Shown: positions 1 to 5,027 of the stretch, in pieces
How positions within the stretch are numbered: the stretch's first letter is position 1
How the letters are laid out: the number at the start of each line of letters is the position of its first letter
From: an uncultured Sutterella sp.
GTDB taxonomy: Bacteria > Pseudomonadota > Gammaproteobacteria > Burkholderiales > Burkholderiaceae_F
DNA: 5,051 nucleotides
NCBI GenBank assembly: GCA_900554375.1
Contig: USHK01000120.1
Span: forward strand, 1-5,051
Direction of reading: 5' to 3'
Position numbers and translations under genes: made by a program
Notes under the pieces: generated by a model
The model's database searches: none
What the model was told of the DNA's origin: nothing
The model's input: only the letters and a program-made list of their open reading frames with translations

Positions 1-48
1 CGAGATTCATGAGCGTCTCGTGGGCTCGGAGATGTGTATAAGAGACAG
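1..48 (+). other. Nextera i7-side library adapter (not biological)
   Basis: Positions 15-48 match the Nextera transposase read-2 adapter, ending with the 19-bp Tn5 mosaic end (30-48, finishing AGAGACAG). Positions 1-6 (CGAGAT) match the end of the P7 primer, and 7-14 (TCATGAGC) occupy the place of an 8-nt i7 index. This is library sequence that was not trimmed. Biological sequence begins at 49. Confidence 0.97.
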
Positions 49-314
49 GAGCAGGACAACTTATTGAATTACTGATGAAAATCAGAATGTTACAATTATA
101 GGAGGTTATACCTATTTTGAGTGATCTCCGTCTCGTCCCAAGAATTGGCAAAAAGACGTTGAAAGACGGTCTCAAAAAAATGATTCTCAACCTATTGTGT
201 TTTTGTTCTCGGAAGAAATTTCACTGCTTTCCCGCAGGTCCTTTTATTTACAGGGATTTTGATCCTTTCTTCCTAGTTTTAGGCTATACAAGATCTTTCA
301 AATAACCCCATCAA

Positions 315-330
315 CTTCAGTATATAGTAA
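315..330 (+). promoter_or_regulatory. NrdR box 1 (candidate)
   Basis: The 16-mer CTTCAGTATATAGTAA fits the NrdR consensus acaCwAtATaTwGtgt at 10 of 16 positions, with 9 of the 10 core positions matching (CAGTATATAG). NrdR is the ATP-cone/zinc repressor of ribonucleotide reductase operons and normally binds two such boxes about three helical turns apart. A second match lies exactly 32 bp downstream. The element is upstream of a class III reductase gene, which is the expected target. The match was scored by eye. Confidence 0.65.
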
Positions 331-343
331 TTAAATTTAGCGC

Positions 344-373
344 CTAACACCATCTGTTGTATGGGTTTATGAT
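344..373 (+). promoter_or_regulatory. Candidate sigma70 promoter of nrdD
   Basis: TATGAT at 368-373 matches 5 of 6 bases of the -10 consensus. CTAACA at 344-349 matches 4 of 6 bases of the -35 consensus, with an 18-bp spacer. Transcription would start near 380 and give a leader of about 110 nt before nrdD. Overlap with NrdR box 2 supports the placement, but the -35 is weak and other promoters in this AT-rich stretch are possible. Confidence 0.4.
347..362 (+). promoter_or_regulatory. NrdR box 2 (candidate)
   Basis: The 16-mer ACACCATCTGTTGTAT fits the NrdR consensus at 12 of 16 positions, including the outer ACAC and the TwGT half. The gap to box 1 is 16 bp, which matches the usual spacing of paired NrdR boxes and puts both on the same face of the helix. 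It overlaps the -35/spacer of the candidate nrdD promoter, so bound NrdR would block RNA polymerase. Confidence 0.65.
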
Positions 374-394
374 TTGGAGTAGATTAATTCGTCC

Positions 395-422
395 GACAGC
401 GCAGACGTTCGTTTCCGCTGTC
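395..422 (+). repeat. Inverted repeat / hairpin in nrdD leader
   Basis: GACAGCG (395-401) is followed after 14 bases by its exact reverse complement CGCTGTC (416-422). In RNA this gives a 7-bp GC-rich stem downstream of the candidate promoter and 67 bases before the nrdD start. No T-run follows, so it is not an intrinsic terminator. It could stabilise the transcript or be a protein site; the sequence does not say which. Confidence 0.4.
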
Positions 423-474
423 TAATACGCTTAGATTTTGAGATTAACAGTTAGAGCCTTATAAGTTGGATGAG

Positions 475-480
475 AAGGAG
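475..480 (+). promoter_or_regulatory. Ribosome binding site that fixes the nrdD start
   Basis: AAGGAG lies nine bases upstream of the ATG at 490. An in-frame TTG at 466 would start eight codons earlier but has no such site before it, so the ATG at 490 is preferred. Confidence 0.8.
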
Positions 481-489
481 ACAAGGCAG

Positions 490-2511
490 ATGAGTCCTAC
501 GATGGAGACGCCGATGTACGTCATTAAGCGTGACGGAACGGTCAGAGATTTCGACATTTCGAAAATTGCAGCAGCTCTCGAAAAAGCCGGAAAAGCAACC
601 GGTGAATTCGATGCCGCTACTGCAAACCGCATTACTCACATAGAAGTGATGAACCGTCTTGCTCAACAAAACATCGCGACACCGACCATCGAACAAATTC
701 AGGATGCTGTCGAAAACGCCCTTTTTGATACCGGCTTCCGCAAGACGCTTCGTGCCTACATTGTCTATCGTGAACAGCGTGCTAAAGCTCGTGACACCCG
801 CCGTAGTCTTGTTGATGTCGAAAGTTCAATGAATGAATACCTGCAGCAGCTCGACTGGCGCGTGAACGCTAACGCAAATCAGGGCTATTCTTTGGGCGGT
901 CTCATTCTTAACGTTTCCGGGAAGGTTGTCGCCAATTACTGGCTCAACTACATCTACCCGCCGGAAGTCGGCAATGCTCACCGCCAGGCTGATATCCATA
1001 TTCACGACTTGGATATGCTCTCCGGTTACTGCGCAGGATGGTCTTTAAAGACCCTTCTGAACGAAGGTTTAAACGGTGTTCCCGGAAAGGTTGAAGCAGG
1101 AGCCCCGAAGCATTTAACCAGTGCTGTCGGCCAGATCGTTAATTTCCTCGGGACGATGCAGAACGAATGGGCCGGTGCTCAAGCATTCAGCTCCTTTGAT
1201 ACCTATTTAGCTCCTTTCATCCGCATCGACAACCTTGATTACACGGAAGTTCGTCAGTGCATTCAGGAGCTCATCTATAACTTGAACGTTCCGAGCCGAT
1301 GGGGTACTCAGACGCCGTTTACTAACTTGACTTTCGATTGGGTCTGTCCTCAGGATCTTCGCGAACAGCATCCTTTAATCGGCGGCGAAGAGGTTGATTT
1401 CACCTACGGTGAACTCCAGAAAGAAATGGATATGATCAACCGCGCTTACATTGAAGTGATGCTTGAAGGCGATGCTAAGGGCCGAGTGTTCACATTCCCG
1501 ATTCCGACATACAATATGACGCCGGATTTTGATTGGGACAGTCCTAACGCTCGCTTGCTCTTCAGCATGACGGCTCGTTACGGTCTGCCTTATTTCCAGA
1601 ACTTCATCAATTCCGAACTCAAGCCGAATATGATCCGTTCCATGTGCTGCCGTTTGCAGCTGGACTTAAGAGAGCTGCTGAAGCGTGGAAACGGACTTTT
1701 CGGATCCGCCGAGCAGACCGGTTCCTTGGGTGTTGTGACGATCAACTGTGCTCGTTTGGGTTATGTCTTCGCTCAGGATGAAGAGGGATTGTTCAACCGC
1801 CTGAGCTATTTGCTTGACCTCGCAAGAAACAGTCTTGAAATTAAGCGCAAAGTCATTCAGCGCCACATGGATCAAGGTTTGTTCCCCTACACAAGACGCT
1901 ATCTCGGCACGCTCCGTAATCACTTCTCCACAATCGGTGTAAACGGTATCAATGAAATGATCCGCAACTTTACTCAAGATAAAGAGGACATTACGACTGA
2001 AGCCGGGCATGCTTTTGCAGCAAAAGTTTTGGATTTCATTCGCGACAAGATGGTTATGTTCCAGGAAGAAACGGGACATATGTATAACCTTGAGGCAACC
2101 CCGGCAGAAGGCACCACTTACCGCTTTGCAAAAGAAGATAAGAAGCGCTTCCCGAAGATCCTGCAGGCCGGCACACCGGACCATCCTTACTACACCAACA
2201 GCTCTCAGCTGCCGGTTTCCTATACGGACGATCCTTTCGAAGCCTTGGAAATGCAGGAAGACCTTCAGAAGAAGTACACGGGCGGTACAGTTCTTCATTT
2301 GTACATGAACGAAGCCATTTCGAGCCCCGAATTGTGCCGCGACATCGTTCGCCGCGCTTTGACTCGCTTCAGACTACCGTACATTACGATTACTCCGACG
2401 TTCTCGGTTTGTCCTAAACACGGTTATATCCCAGGTAATCACGAATTCTGTCCGAAGTGCGATGCAGAATTGATTGCCAAGAAGAAGTTGGAAATGGCTT
2501 CCAACGGTTAA
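490..2511 (+). CDS. nrdD: Anaerobic (class III) ribonucleoside-triphosphate reductase, large part without glycyl-radical domain
   Basis: The 673-aa product reduces ribonucleoside triphosphates to deoxyribonucleotides in the absence of oxygen, in the cytoplasm. In order: an ATP-cone allosteric domain (about 8-98, with YVIKRDGTV and the AYIVYREQR end), then the ten-stranded barrel. Cys181 in SGYCAGWSL is one expected active-site cysteine. Cys387 in RSMCCRLQL is the likely thiyl-radical cysteine, from its resemblance to the MGCR site of other NrdDs. GVVTINCARLGY follows at 414-425. A C-terminal zinc ribbon has Cys641, His644, Cys654 and Cys657 (CPKHG...CPKC). The protein then ends at residue 673, shorter than the 712 aa of E. 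coli NrdD, and it lacks the RVxGY glycyl-radical motif found at the end of this family. That motif is in the next gene, 53 bases downstream, so this polypeptide alone should be inactive. The start at 490 is set by AAGGAG at 475-480. Confidence 0.96.
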   Translation: MSPTMETPMYVIKRDGTVRDFDISKIAAALEKAGKATGEFDAATANRITHIEVMNRLAQQNIATPTIEQIQDAVENALFDTGFRKTLRAYIVYREQRAKARDTRRSLVDVESSMNEYLQQLDWRVNANANQGYSLGGLILNVSGKVVANYWLNYIYPPEVGNAHRQADIHIHDLDMLSGYCAGWSLKTLLNEGLNGVPGKVEAGAPKHLTSAVGQIVNFLGTMQNEWAGAQAFSSFDTYLAPFIRIDNLDYTEVRQCIQELIYNLNVPSRWGTQTPFTNLTFDWVCPQDLREQHPLIGGEEVDFTYGELQKEMDMINRAYIEVMLEGDAKGRVFTFPIPTYNMTPDFDWDSPNARLLFSMTARYGLPYFQNFINSELKPNMIRSMCCRLQLDLRELLKRGNGLFGSAEQTGSLGVVTINCARLGYVFAQDEEGLFNRLSYLLDLARNSLEIKRKVIQRHMDQGLFPYTRRYLGTLRNHFSTIGVNGINEMIRNFTQDKEDITTEAGHAFAAKVLDFIRDKMVMFQEETGHMYNLEATPAEGTTYRFAKEDKKRFPKILQAGTPDHPYYTNSSQLPVSYTDDPFEALEMQEDLQKKYTGGTVLHLYMNEAISSPELCRDIVRRALTRFRLPYITITPTFSVCPKHGYIPGNHEFCPKCDAELIAKKKLEMASNG

Positions 2512-2553
2512 GGTAAAGGAAAGATTATTTTTTTAGGATTGATTTATTCACAC

Positions 2554-2558
2554 AGGAG
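2554..2558 (+). promoter_or_regulatory. Ribosome binding site of the small glycyl-radical gene
   Basis: AGGAG is six bases before the ATG at 2565. It shows that the small gene has its own translation start, so it is not the tail of nrdD cut off by a sequencing error. Confidence 0.85.
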
Positions 2559-2564
2559 ACTGCA

Positions 2565-2744
2565 ATGAATGAAAATGTAAAAGACACAAACATTGAGCTG
2601 AAAGATGAAGAACGTACCAAATGTGAAATTTGGACTCGTGTGATGGGTTATCATCGCCCGATCTCTTCTTTCAACATCGGTAAGCAGGGTGAATTTGCTG
2701 AACGCAAATATTTCGACGAAAAGAAGTGCGGCTGCAGCAAGTAA
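2565..2744 (+). CDS. nrdD: Detached glycyl-radical domain of anaerobic ribonucleotide reductase (59 aa)
   Basis: This short protein is the missing C-terminus of NrdD. Residues 25-29 read RVMGY, the glycyl-radical motif, so Gly28 should carry the radical. It is followed by HRPISSFNIGKQGEFAER (30-47), which parallels the FNAGKQEE...R segment after the radical glycine in E. coli NrdD. The first 20 residues are charged and poorly conserved in appearance. The protein ends in KKCGCSK, with Cys55 and Cys57 two apart. It would sit in the barrel of the large NrdD protein next to Cys387 and be activated by NrdG, encoded 67 bases downstream. It has its own Shine-Dalgarno site, lies 53 bases after the nrdD stop and is in another frame, so it is a true separate gene and not a nonsense-split one. 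Free radical domains of this sort recall GrcA/YfiD, a spare part for pyruvate formate-lyase. Here the large partner has no radical glycine of its own, so the small protein should be essential for activity. Confidence 0.93.
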   Translation: MNENVKDTNIELKDEERTKCEIWTRVMGYHRPISSFNIGKQGEFAERKYFDEKKCGCSK

Positions 2745-2762
2745 TCTTTGACTAAAGAAATT

Positions 2763-2796
2763 CCTCTCGTTGCTTTGCGCTTCGAGAGGTTTTTTA
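2763..2796 (+). terminator. Rho-independent terminator between the NrdD pair and nrdG
   Basis: CCTCTCG (2763-2769) pairs with CGAGAGG (2783-2789) around a 13-base loop and is followed directly by six Ts (2790-2795). It is 18 bases after the stop of the small gene. Most nrdD transcripts should end here, and nrdG just downstream would then depend on read-through or on its own weak promoter. Confidence 0.85.
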
Positions 2797-2811
2797 TTTG
2801 GATTTTCTTTT

Positions 2812-3579
2812 ATGACAGATGTTTTTATTCCAATTGAACCTGAAGGAACAGACAAACCCGCTGAAGAGCTTTTGGTAGGAGGATTAACACGCATGACAAC
2901 AATCGATTTTCCAGATTGTTTGTCTGCAGTAGTCTTTGTCAAAGGCTGTCCTTGGAAGTGCGTCTATTGTCAAAATGAAGATCTTCAAACCAGAGAACTG
3001 AAAGAGGGTGACGGATACGTATCCTGGGCATACATTGATCGTTTTTTGGAAAGAAGAAAAGGCTTGATCGACGGTGTTGTTTTTAGCGGCGGAGAGCCTT
3101 GTGTGGATCCTGCGCTCCTCGATGCGGTCAAACGCGTAAAAGAGAAAGGGTATAAAGTCGGACTGCACACCGGCGGTATTTATCCTCGAAGGCTCCGTGC
3201 GCTCATTCCGTTTTTAGATTGGGTGGGCCTGGATATCAAAGCTCCTTTAACCGATGAGGCGGCTTATGAAAAAGTGGTCCGGCGCAAAGGCGCAGCCGCA
3301 AAAGTTCGGGCTTCTCTGAAGATGCTTCTTGAAGCAGGTGTCTCTCTTGAGGCTCGTACCACCGTACATCCGGAATACCACACAGAAGAGCAGATTATTC
3401 AGCTCGCTCGGGAACTTTCGGATGAAGGGGTCCAAACTTACGCTCTTCAAATTTATCGTCAGCCGCGCGGAATTCCTGAAGAGGATTTACTGGAGCGAGT
3501 CGGGAGCGATTATCCGCATGAAGAAACGCTAAAAATATTAGGTTCTTTATTCAAAAAATTTGTTTATCGCCGCGGCTGA
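2812..3579 (+). CDS. nrdG: Anaerobic ribonucleotide reductase activating protein (radical SAM)
   Basis: The 255-aa product is the iron-sulfur activase that uses S-adenosylmethionine to make the glycyl radical on NrdD. Cys46, Cys50 and Cys53 form the CX3CX2C motif (GCPWKCVYCQN) that holds the 4Fe-4S cluster. Residues 92-96 (SGGEP) are the SAM-binding GGE motif. LDIKAP and EARTTVHPEYH further on are typical of the longer NrdG type (the TIGR02495 kind), which exceeds the 154 aa of E. coli NrdG. Position directly after the split NrdD genes supports the call. The start is uncertain. The ATG at 2812 keeps the family's N-terminal segment VGGLTRMTTIDFP but has no clear ribosome site. An ATG at 2893 lies nine bases after a strong AGGAGGA (2877-2883) and would give 228 aa beginning MTTIDFP. 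I prefer 2812 because of the conserved VGGLT. Confidence 0.92.
   Translation: MTDVFIPIEPEGTDKPAEELLVGGLTRMTTIDFPDCLSAVVFVKGCPWKCVYCQNEDLQTRELKEGDGYVSWAYIDRFLERRKGLIDGVVFSGGEPCVDPALLDAVKRVKEKGYKVGLHTGGIYPRRLRALIPFLDWVGLDIKAPLTDEAAYEKVVRRKGAAAKVRASLKMLLEAGVSLEARTTVHPEYHTEEQIIQLARELSDEGVQTYALQIYRQPRGIPEEDLLERVGSDYPHEETLKILGSLFKKFVYRRG
2877..2883 (+). promoter_or_regulatory. Strong internal Shine-Dalgarno-like sequence in nrdG
   Basis: AGGAGGA, nine bases before an in-frame ATG at 2893, is a better ribosome site than anything before the ATG at 2812. It also encodes part of the conserved Val-Gly-Gly-Leu, so it may be a coincidence of codon use. It may also drive a shorter NrdG or be the only true start. 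Confidence 0.4.
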
Positions 3580-3616
3580 CGCCCTTTAATGTTCTCAGGG
3601 CTGCTTCCGGTGTCAG
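3576..3616 (+). repeat. Hairpin spanning the nrdG stop codon
   Basis: CTGACGCC (3576-3583) can pair with GGTGTCAG (3609-3616): eight pairs including one G-U. A competing smaller stem is GCCCT (3581-3585) with AGGGC (3597-3601). No clean T-run follows, only CTTGTTTT at 3629-3636 after a second palindrome, so it is at best a weak or Rho-assisted end of the nrdG transcript. Confidence 0.35.
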
Positions 3617-3618
3617 TT

Positions 3619-3628
3619 ACCGATCGGT
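3619..3628. repeat. 10-bp perfect palindrome ACCGATCGGT
   Basis: ACCGATCGGT is its own reverse complement. It lies between the nrdG hairpin and the nuclease gene, about 100 bases before the nuclease start. GC-flanked palindromes like this are often operator sites for dimeric repressors (TetR-type, for example), but no regulator gene is in the window and the role is unknown. Confidence 0.35.
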
Positions 3629-3691
3629 CTTGTTTTATTCAAAAATTAGTCTCAAGTTCGGCGGGATTTAGTTTCAAAGATCAGAGTCATT

Positions 3692-3704
3692 GCTAGACTC
3701 TAGC
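3692..3704. promoter_or_regulatory. Palindrome overlapping a possible extended -10 of the nuclease gene
   Basis: GCTAGA-C-TCTAGC is a perfect 6-bp inverted repeat around one base. It contains TAGACT (3694-3699, 4 of 6 bases of the -10 consensus) preceded by TG at 3691-3692, as in an extended -10. No good -35 is seen near 3671. It may be both a weak promoter and a dimeric repressor site 22 bases before the nuclease start. Confidence 0.3.
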
Positions 3705-3726
3705 CAAACTTTTTCGGAGTTCATTG

Positions 3727-4353
3727 ATGAAATACAACGGCAATCCTAAAAACGCCGGATCTTCTCGGGCCAAAATGTGGCGAAATATTCTGCTGATCTT
3801 AGGCGCTGTTGCACTTATTGCCAGTTATGTTGCGGACATTCGAGATCCGCATCCGGGAACAGAGACGCAGGATAACCGACCCTTTGTCGAACAAGCTCAC
3901 CAAGATGGTTTTCAGACGATGCATGCCCGCGTTACAAGGGTCGCAGACGGGGATACTGTTTATATCAAAGATGATGAAGGGAAAGAGGCGAGGGTCCGTT
4001 TACTTGGAATCGATGCCCCTGAAAGCAAGCAAGCTTACGGTGTTCAAAGCGCTGAACATTTGAAACGTCAGCTTCGTGATGCAGATTATCATGTTCAGGT
4101 TATCTACCGAGGAAGAGATCAATATGGAAGGATAATCGGAAAGCTTGTAGCCGACGGCAAAGATCTTAATCTGGATCAAGTGAGAAGCGGAAATGCTTGG
4201 GTCTATAGAAATTATTTGAGGGACCTTCAGCCCGGAGACAAAAATCTTTATTTAGACGCGGAAGATAGCGCACGATCAAAGCGTATCGGTTTATGGGCGG
4301 ATCCCAATCCGCAAAATCCTCGCGAGTGGCGCCGGGAACATCCACGCAATTAA
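3727..4353 (+). CDS. Membrane-anchored thermonuclease-family (SNase-like) protein
   Basis: The 208-aa product has a short basic N-terminus (K8, R14, K16, R19), one hydrophobic segment at about 20-36 (ILLILGAVALIASYVA) and then a staphylococcal-nuclease domain at about 66-200. The positive-inside rule puts the domain outside the cytoplasmic membrane, so it would cut DNA or RNA in the periplasm or outside the cell, with calcium as usual cofactor. The catalytic residues of the S. aureus enzyme are all present by motif: Asp76 (DGDT), Arg91, Asp96 and Glu99 (VRLLGIDAPES), and Arg135 (RDQYGR). GLWADPNPQNPREWRR near the end is typical of the family. The ATG at 3727 has GGAG (3716-3719) seven bases upstream; a TTG at 3724 is less likely. 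A cleavable signal peptide is possible, but no clear AxA site is seen. The gene lies 147 bases after nrdG and probably has its own promoter. Confidence 0.9.
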   Translation: MKYNGNPKNAGSSRAKMWRNILLILGAVALIASYVADIRDPHPGTETQDNRPFVEQAHQDGFQTMHARVTRVADGDTVYIKDDEGKEARVRLLGIDAPESKQAYGVQSAEHLKRQLRDADYHVQVIYRGRDQYGRIIGKLVADGKDLNLDQVRSGNAWVYRNYLRDLQPGDKNLYLDAEDSARSKRIGLWADPNPQNPREWRREHPRN

Positions 4354-4380
4354 TACGAGAGGGGTGATTAAAAATCTGAA

Positions 4381-4403
4381 TAAAAGCCTGCCAAAAAGCA
4401 GGC
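4381..4403 (-). terminator. Minus-strand Rho-independent terminator
   Basis: GCCTGC (4386-4391) pairs with GCAGGC (4398-4403) around a six-base loop. Read on the minus strand, the stem is followed by TTTTATT (down to about 4379). It therefore ends the minus-strand gene at 4436-4945, which converges on the nuclease gene. On the plus strand no T-run follows (GATTCTG), so the nuclease transcript may end here only inefficiently. Confidence 0.75.
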
Positions 4404-4435
4404 GATTCTGAAAGGTCGTCTCTAAACAGAGGCTA

Positions 4436-4945
4436 TCAATTAAGCATCTGTTTATTAGGGAAATCCGGATTTTTTTCAAAGCATTGAGGCGCGACAAGGA
4501 TCGCTACTTTTCCTTCATCACCACGGATAGACTCGGTTAGAAAAGGAATACTAAGAGGAGATTCTCCCCCTACGGGCTTAGGATCCTGCATCGAAATTAA
4601 GATTTCCGGTACGCTGGTCAAAAGAGCTTCTGAACCTTTTTTAAGCCAGTATTTTGGAAATTCATTGGTGAAGAAAGACAATGTTGATTCAGCGAGTTCT
4701 AAGTCCTCCACGTTAGCCATTTTTCGGCTGCCGATGTACTCCAGATTAGCAACCAAACTATCTAATCTGCTCGGGACGATGCAGTGTTTGAGCATATTCA
4801 TTGCGACGGATTTGAAGCGATAAACAGGAAACGGATCATATTTCTCGTCTTCAAAGTCGATGTCTTTGCCCTTGAAGGAGCAGAAGTCTTCAGGATTATC
4901 AATCGTCATTTTTCTGTTGCTGCTTCTAAAACTACTTATGTTCAT
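4436..4945 (-). CDS. Hypothetical protein, unrecognised family
   Basis: I do not recognise this 169-aa protein. It has no signal peptide, membrane segment or known motif. The N-terminal third is very acidic (DIDFEDEKYDPFP at about 29-41), the middle is leucine-rich and probably helical, and a hydrophobic stretch (KVAILVAPQCF, 146-156) is near the end. Three cysteines (22, 55, 155) show no metal-binding spacing. The gene sits alone between two minus-strand terminators, so it is probably a single-gene transcript. The start is uncertain: the first ATG (4945) has AGGAG 17 bases upstream, which is too far. The next in-frame ATG (4909), giving 157 aa beginning MTIDNPEDF, has no clear site either. 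GATAAT directly before the first ATG resembles a -10 box and would favour the later start. Its length, its sensible amino-acid make-up and the downstream terminator support a real gene. Confidence 0.6.
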   Translation of the reverse strand: MNISSFRSSNRKMTIDNPEDFCSFKGKDIDFEDEKYDPFPVYRFKSVAMNMLKHCIVPSRLDSLVANLEYIGSRKMANVEDLELAESTLSFFTNEFPKYWLKKGSEALLTSVPEILISMQDPKPVGGESPLSIPFLTESIRGDEGKVAILVAPQCFEKNPDFPNKQMLN

Positions 4946-4995
4946 ATTATCAAAGAGTTCAGCTCCTTGTTTGTTACGTGGGACTGAATTAGACG

Positions 4996-5022
4996 AAAAA
5001 GAAAACGCCCCGAAGGGCGTTT
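4996..5022 (-). terminator. Minus-strand Rho-independent terminator of a gene beyond the right edge
   Basis: AAACGCCC (5003-5010) and GGGCGTTT (5015-5022) form a perfect 8-bp stem. On the minus strand the loop is TTCG, a very stable tetraloop, and TTTTCTTTTT follows. It ends transcription entering from the right, so a minus-strand gene should stop just beyond 5027, and it insulates the hypothetical gene from it. Confidence 0.85.
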
Positions 5023-5027
5023 AGAAG

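Larger units (their letters stand above)
49..489 (+). other. Non-coding upstream region and leader of nrdD
   Basis: I see no convincing gene in these 441 bases. From about 315 onward the stretch holds the regulatory region of nrdD: two NrdR-box-like elements, a candidate promoter and a leader hairpin. The first part (49-124) may hold the 3' tail of an upstream gene. One frame reads ITDENQNVTIIGGYTYFE and stops at 122-124, but a stop in the same frame at 65-67 interrupts it, so a partial gene cannot be claimed. A 62-codon frame at 117-305 could start at a TTG 11 bases after GGAGG (101-105). Its product is unlike any family I know and it is probably chance. The region is visibly more AT-rich than the genes. 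Confidence 0.6.

Noticed and set aside
154..172. Small stem AGACGT / AC-G-GTCT with T-rich flank on the minus strand
   Set aside because: The stem is short, has a bulge, and no minus-strand gene lies upstream of it, so a terminator call is not supported.
117..305. 62-codon frame with TTG start preceded by GGAGG
   Set aside because: The Phe/Cys/Arg-rich product resembles no protein I know, the start codon is rare and 11 bases from the site, and the frame covers AT-rich sequence before a regulatory region. Probably chance.
374..387. FNR-like site TTGGAGTAGATTAA before nrdD
   Set aside because: It matches only 7 of 10 fixed positions of TTGAT-N4-ATCAA and lies at the expected transcription start, a poor place for activation. 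Anaerobic control by FNR is plausible but not shown.
1666..2298. 210-codon minus-strand frame inside nrdD
   Set aside because: It is antisense to a well-conserved part of nrdD and its cysteine- and leucine-rich translation is what the complement of that coding sequence gives. No ribosome site or promoter was seen.
2505..2570. Frameshift or nonsense error splitting a normal nrdD
   Set aside because: The gap is 53 bases, contains a good AGGAG site at proper spacing to a new ATG, and neither joining frame encodes NrdD-like sequence through it. A real gene split is the better reading.
2544..2942. 132-codon minus-strand frame across the small glycyl-radical gene, terminator and nrdG start
   Set aside because: It is antisense to two recognisable genes and runs through a terminator. 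The plus-strand small gene with RVMGY explains the sequence better.
4784..4987. 67-codon plus-strand frame opposite the hypothetical minus gene
   Set aside because: It is antisense to the longer minus-strand gene, has no ribosome site and no recognisable product.
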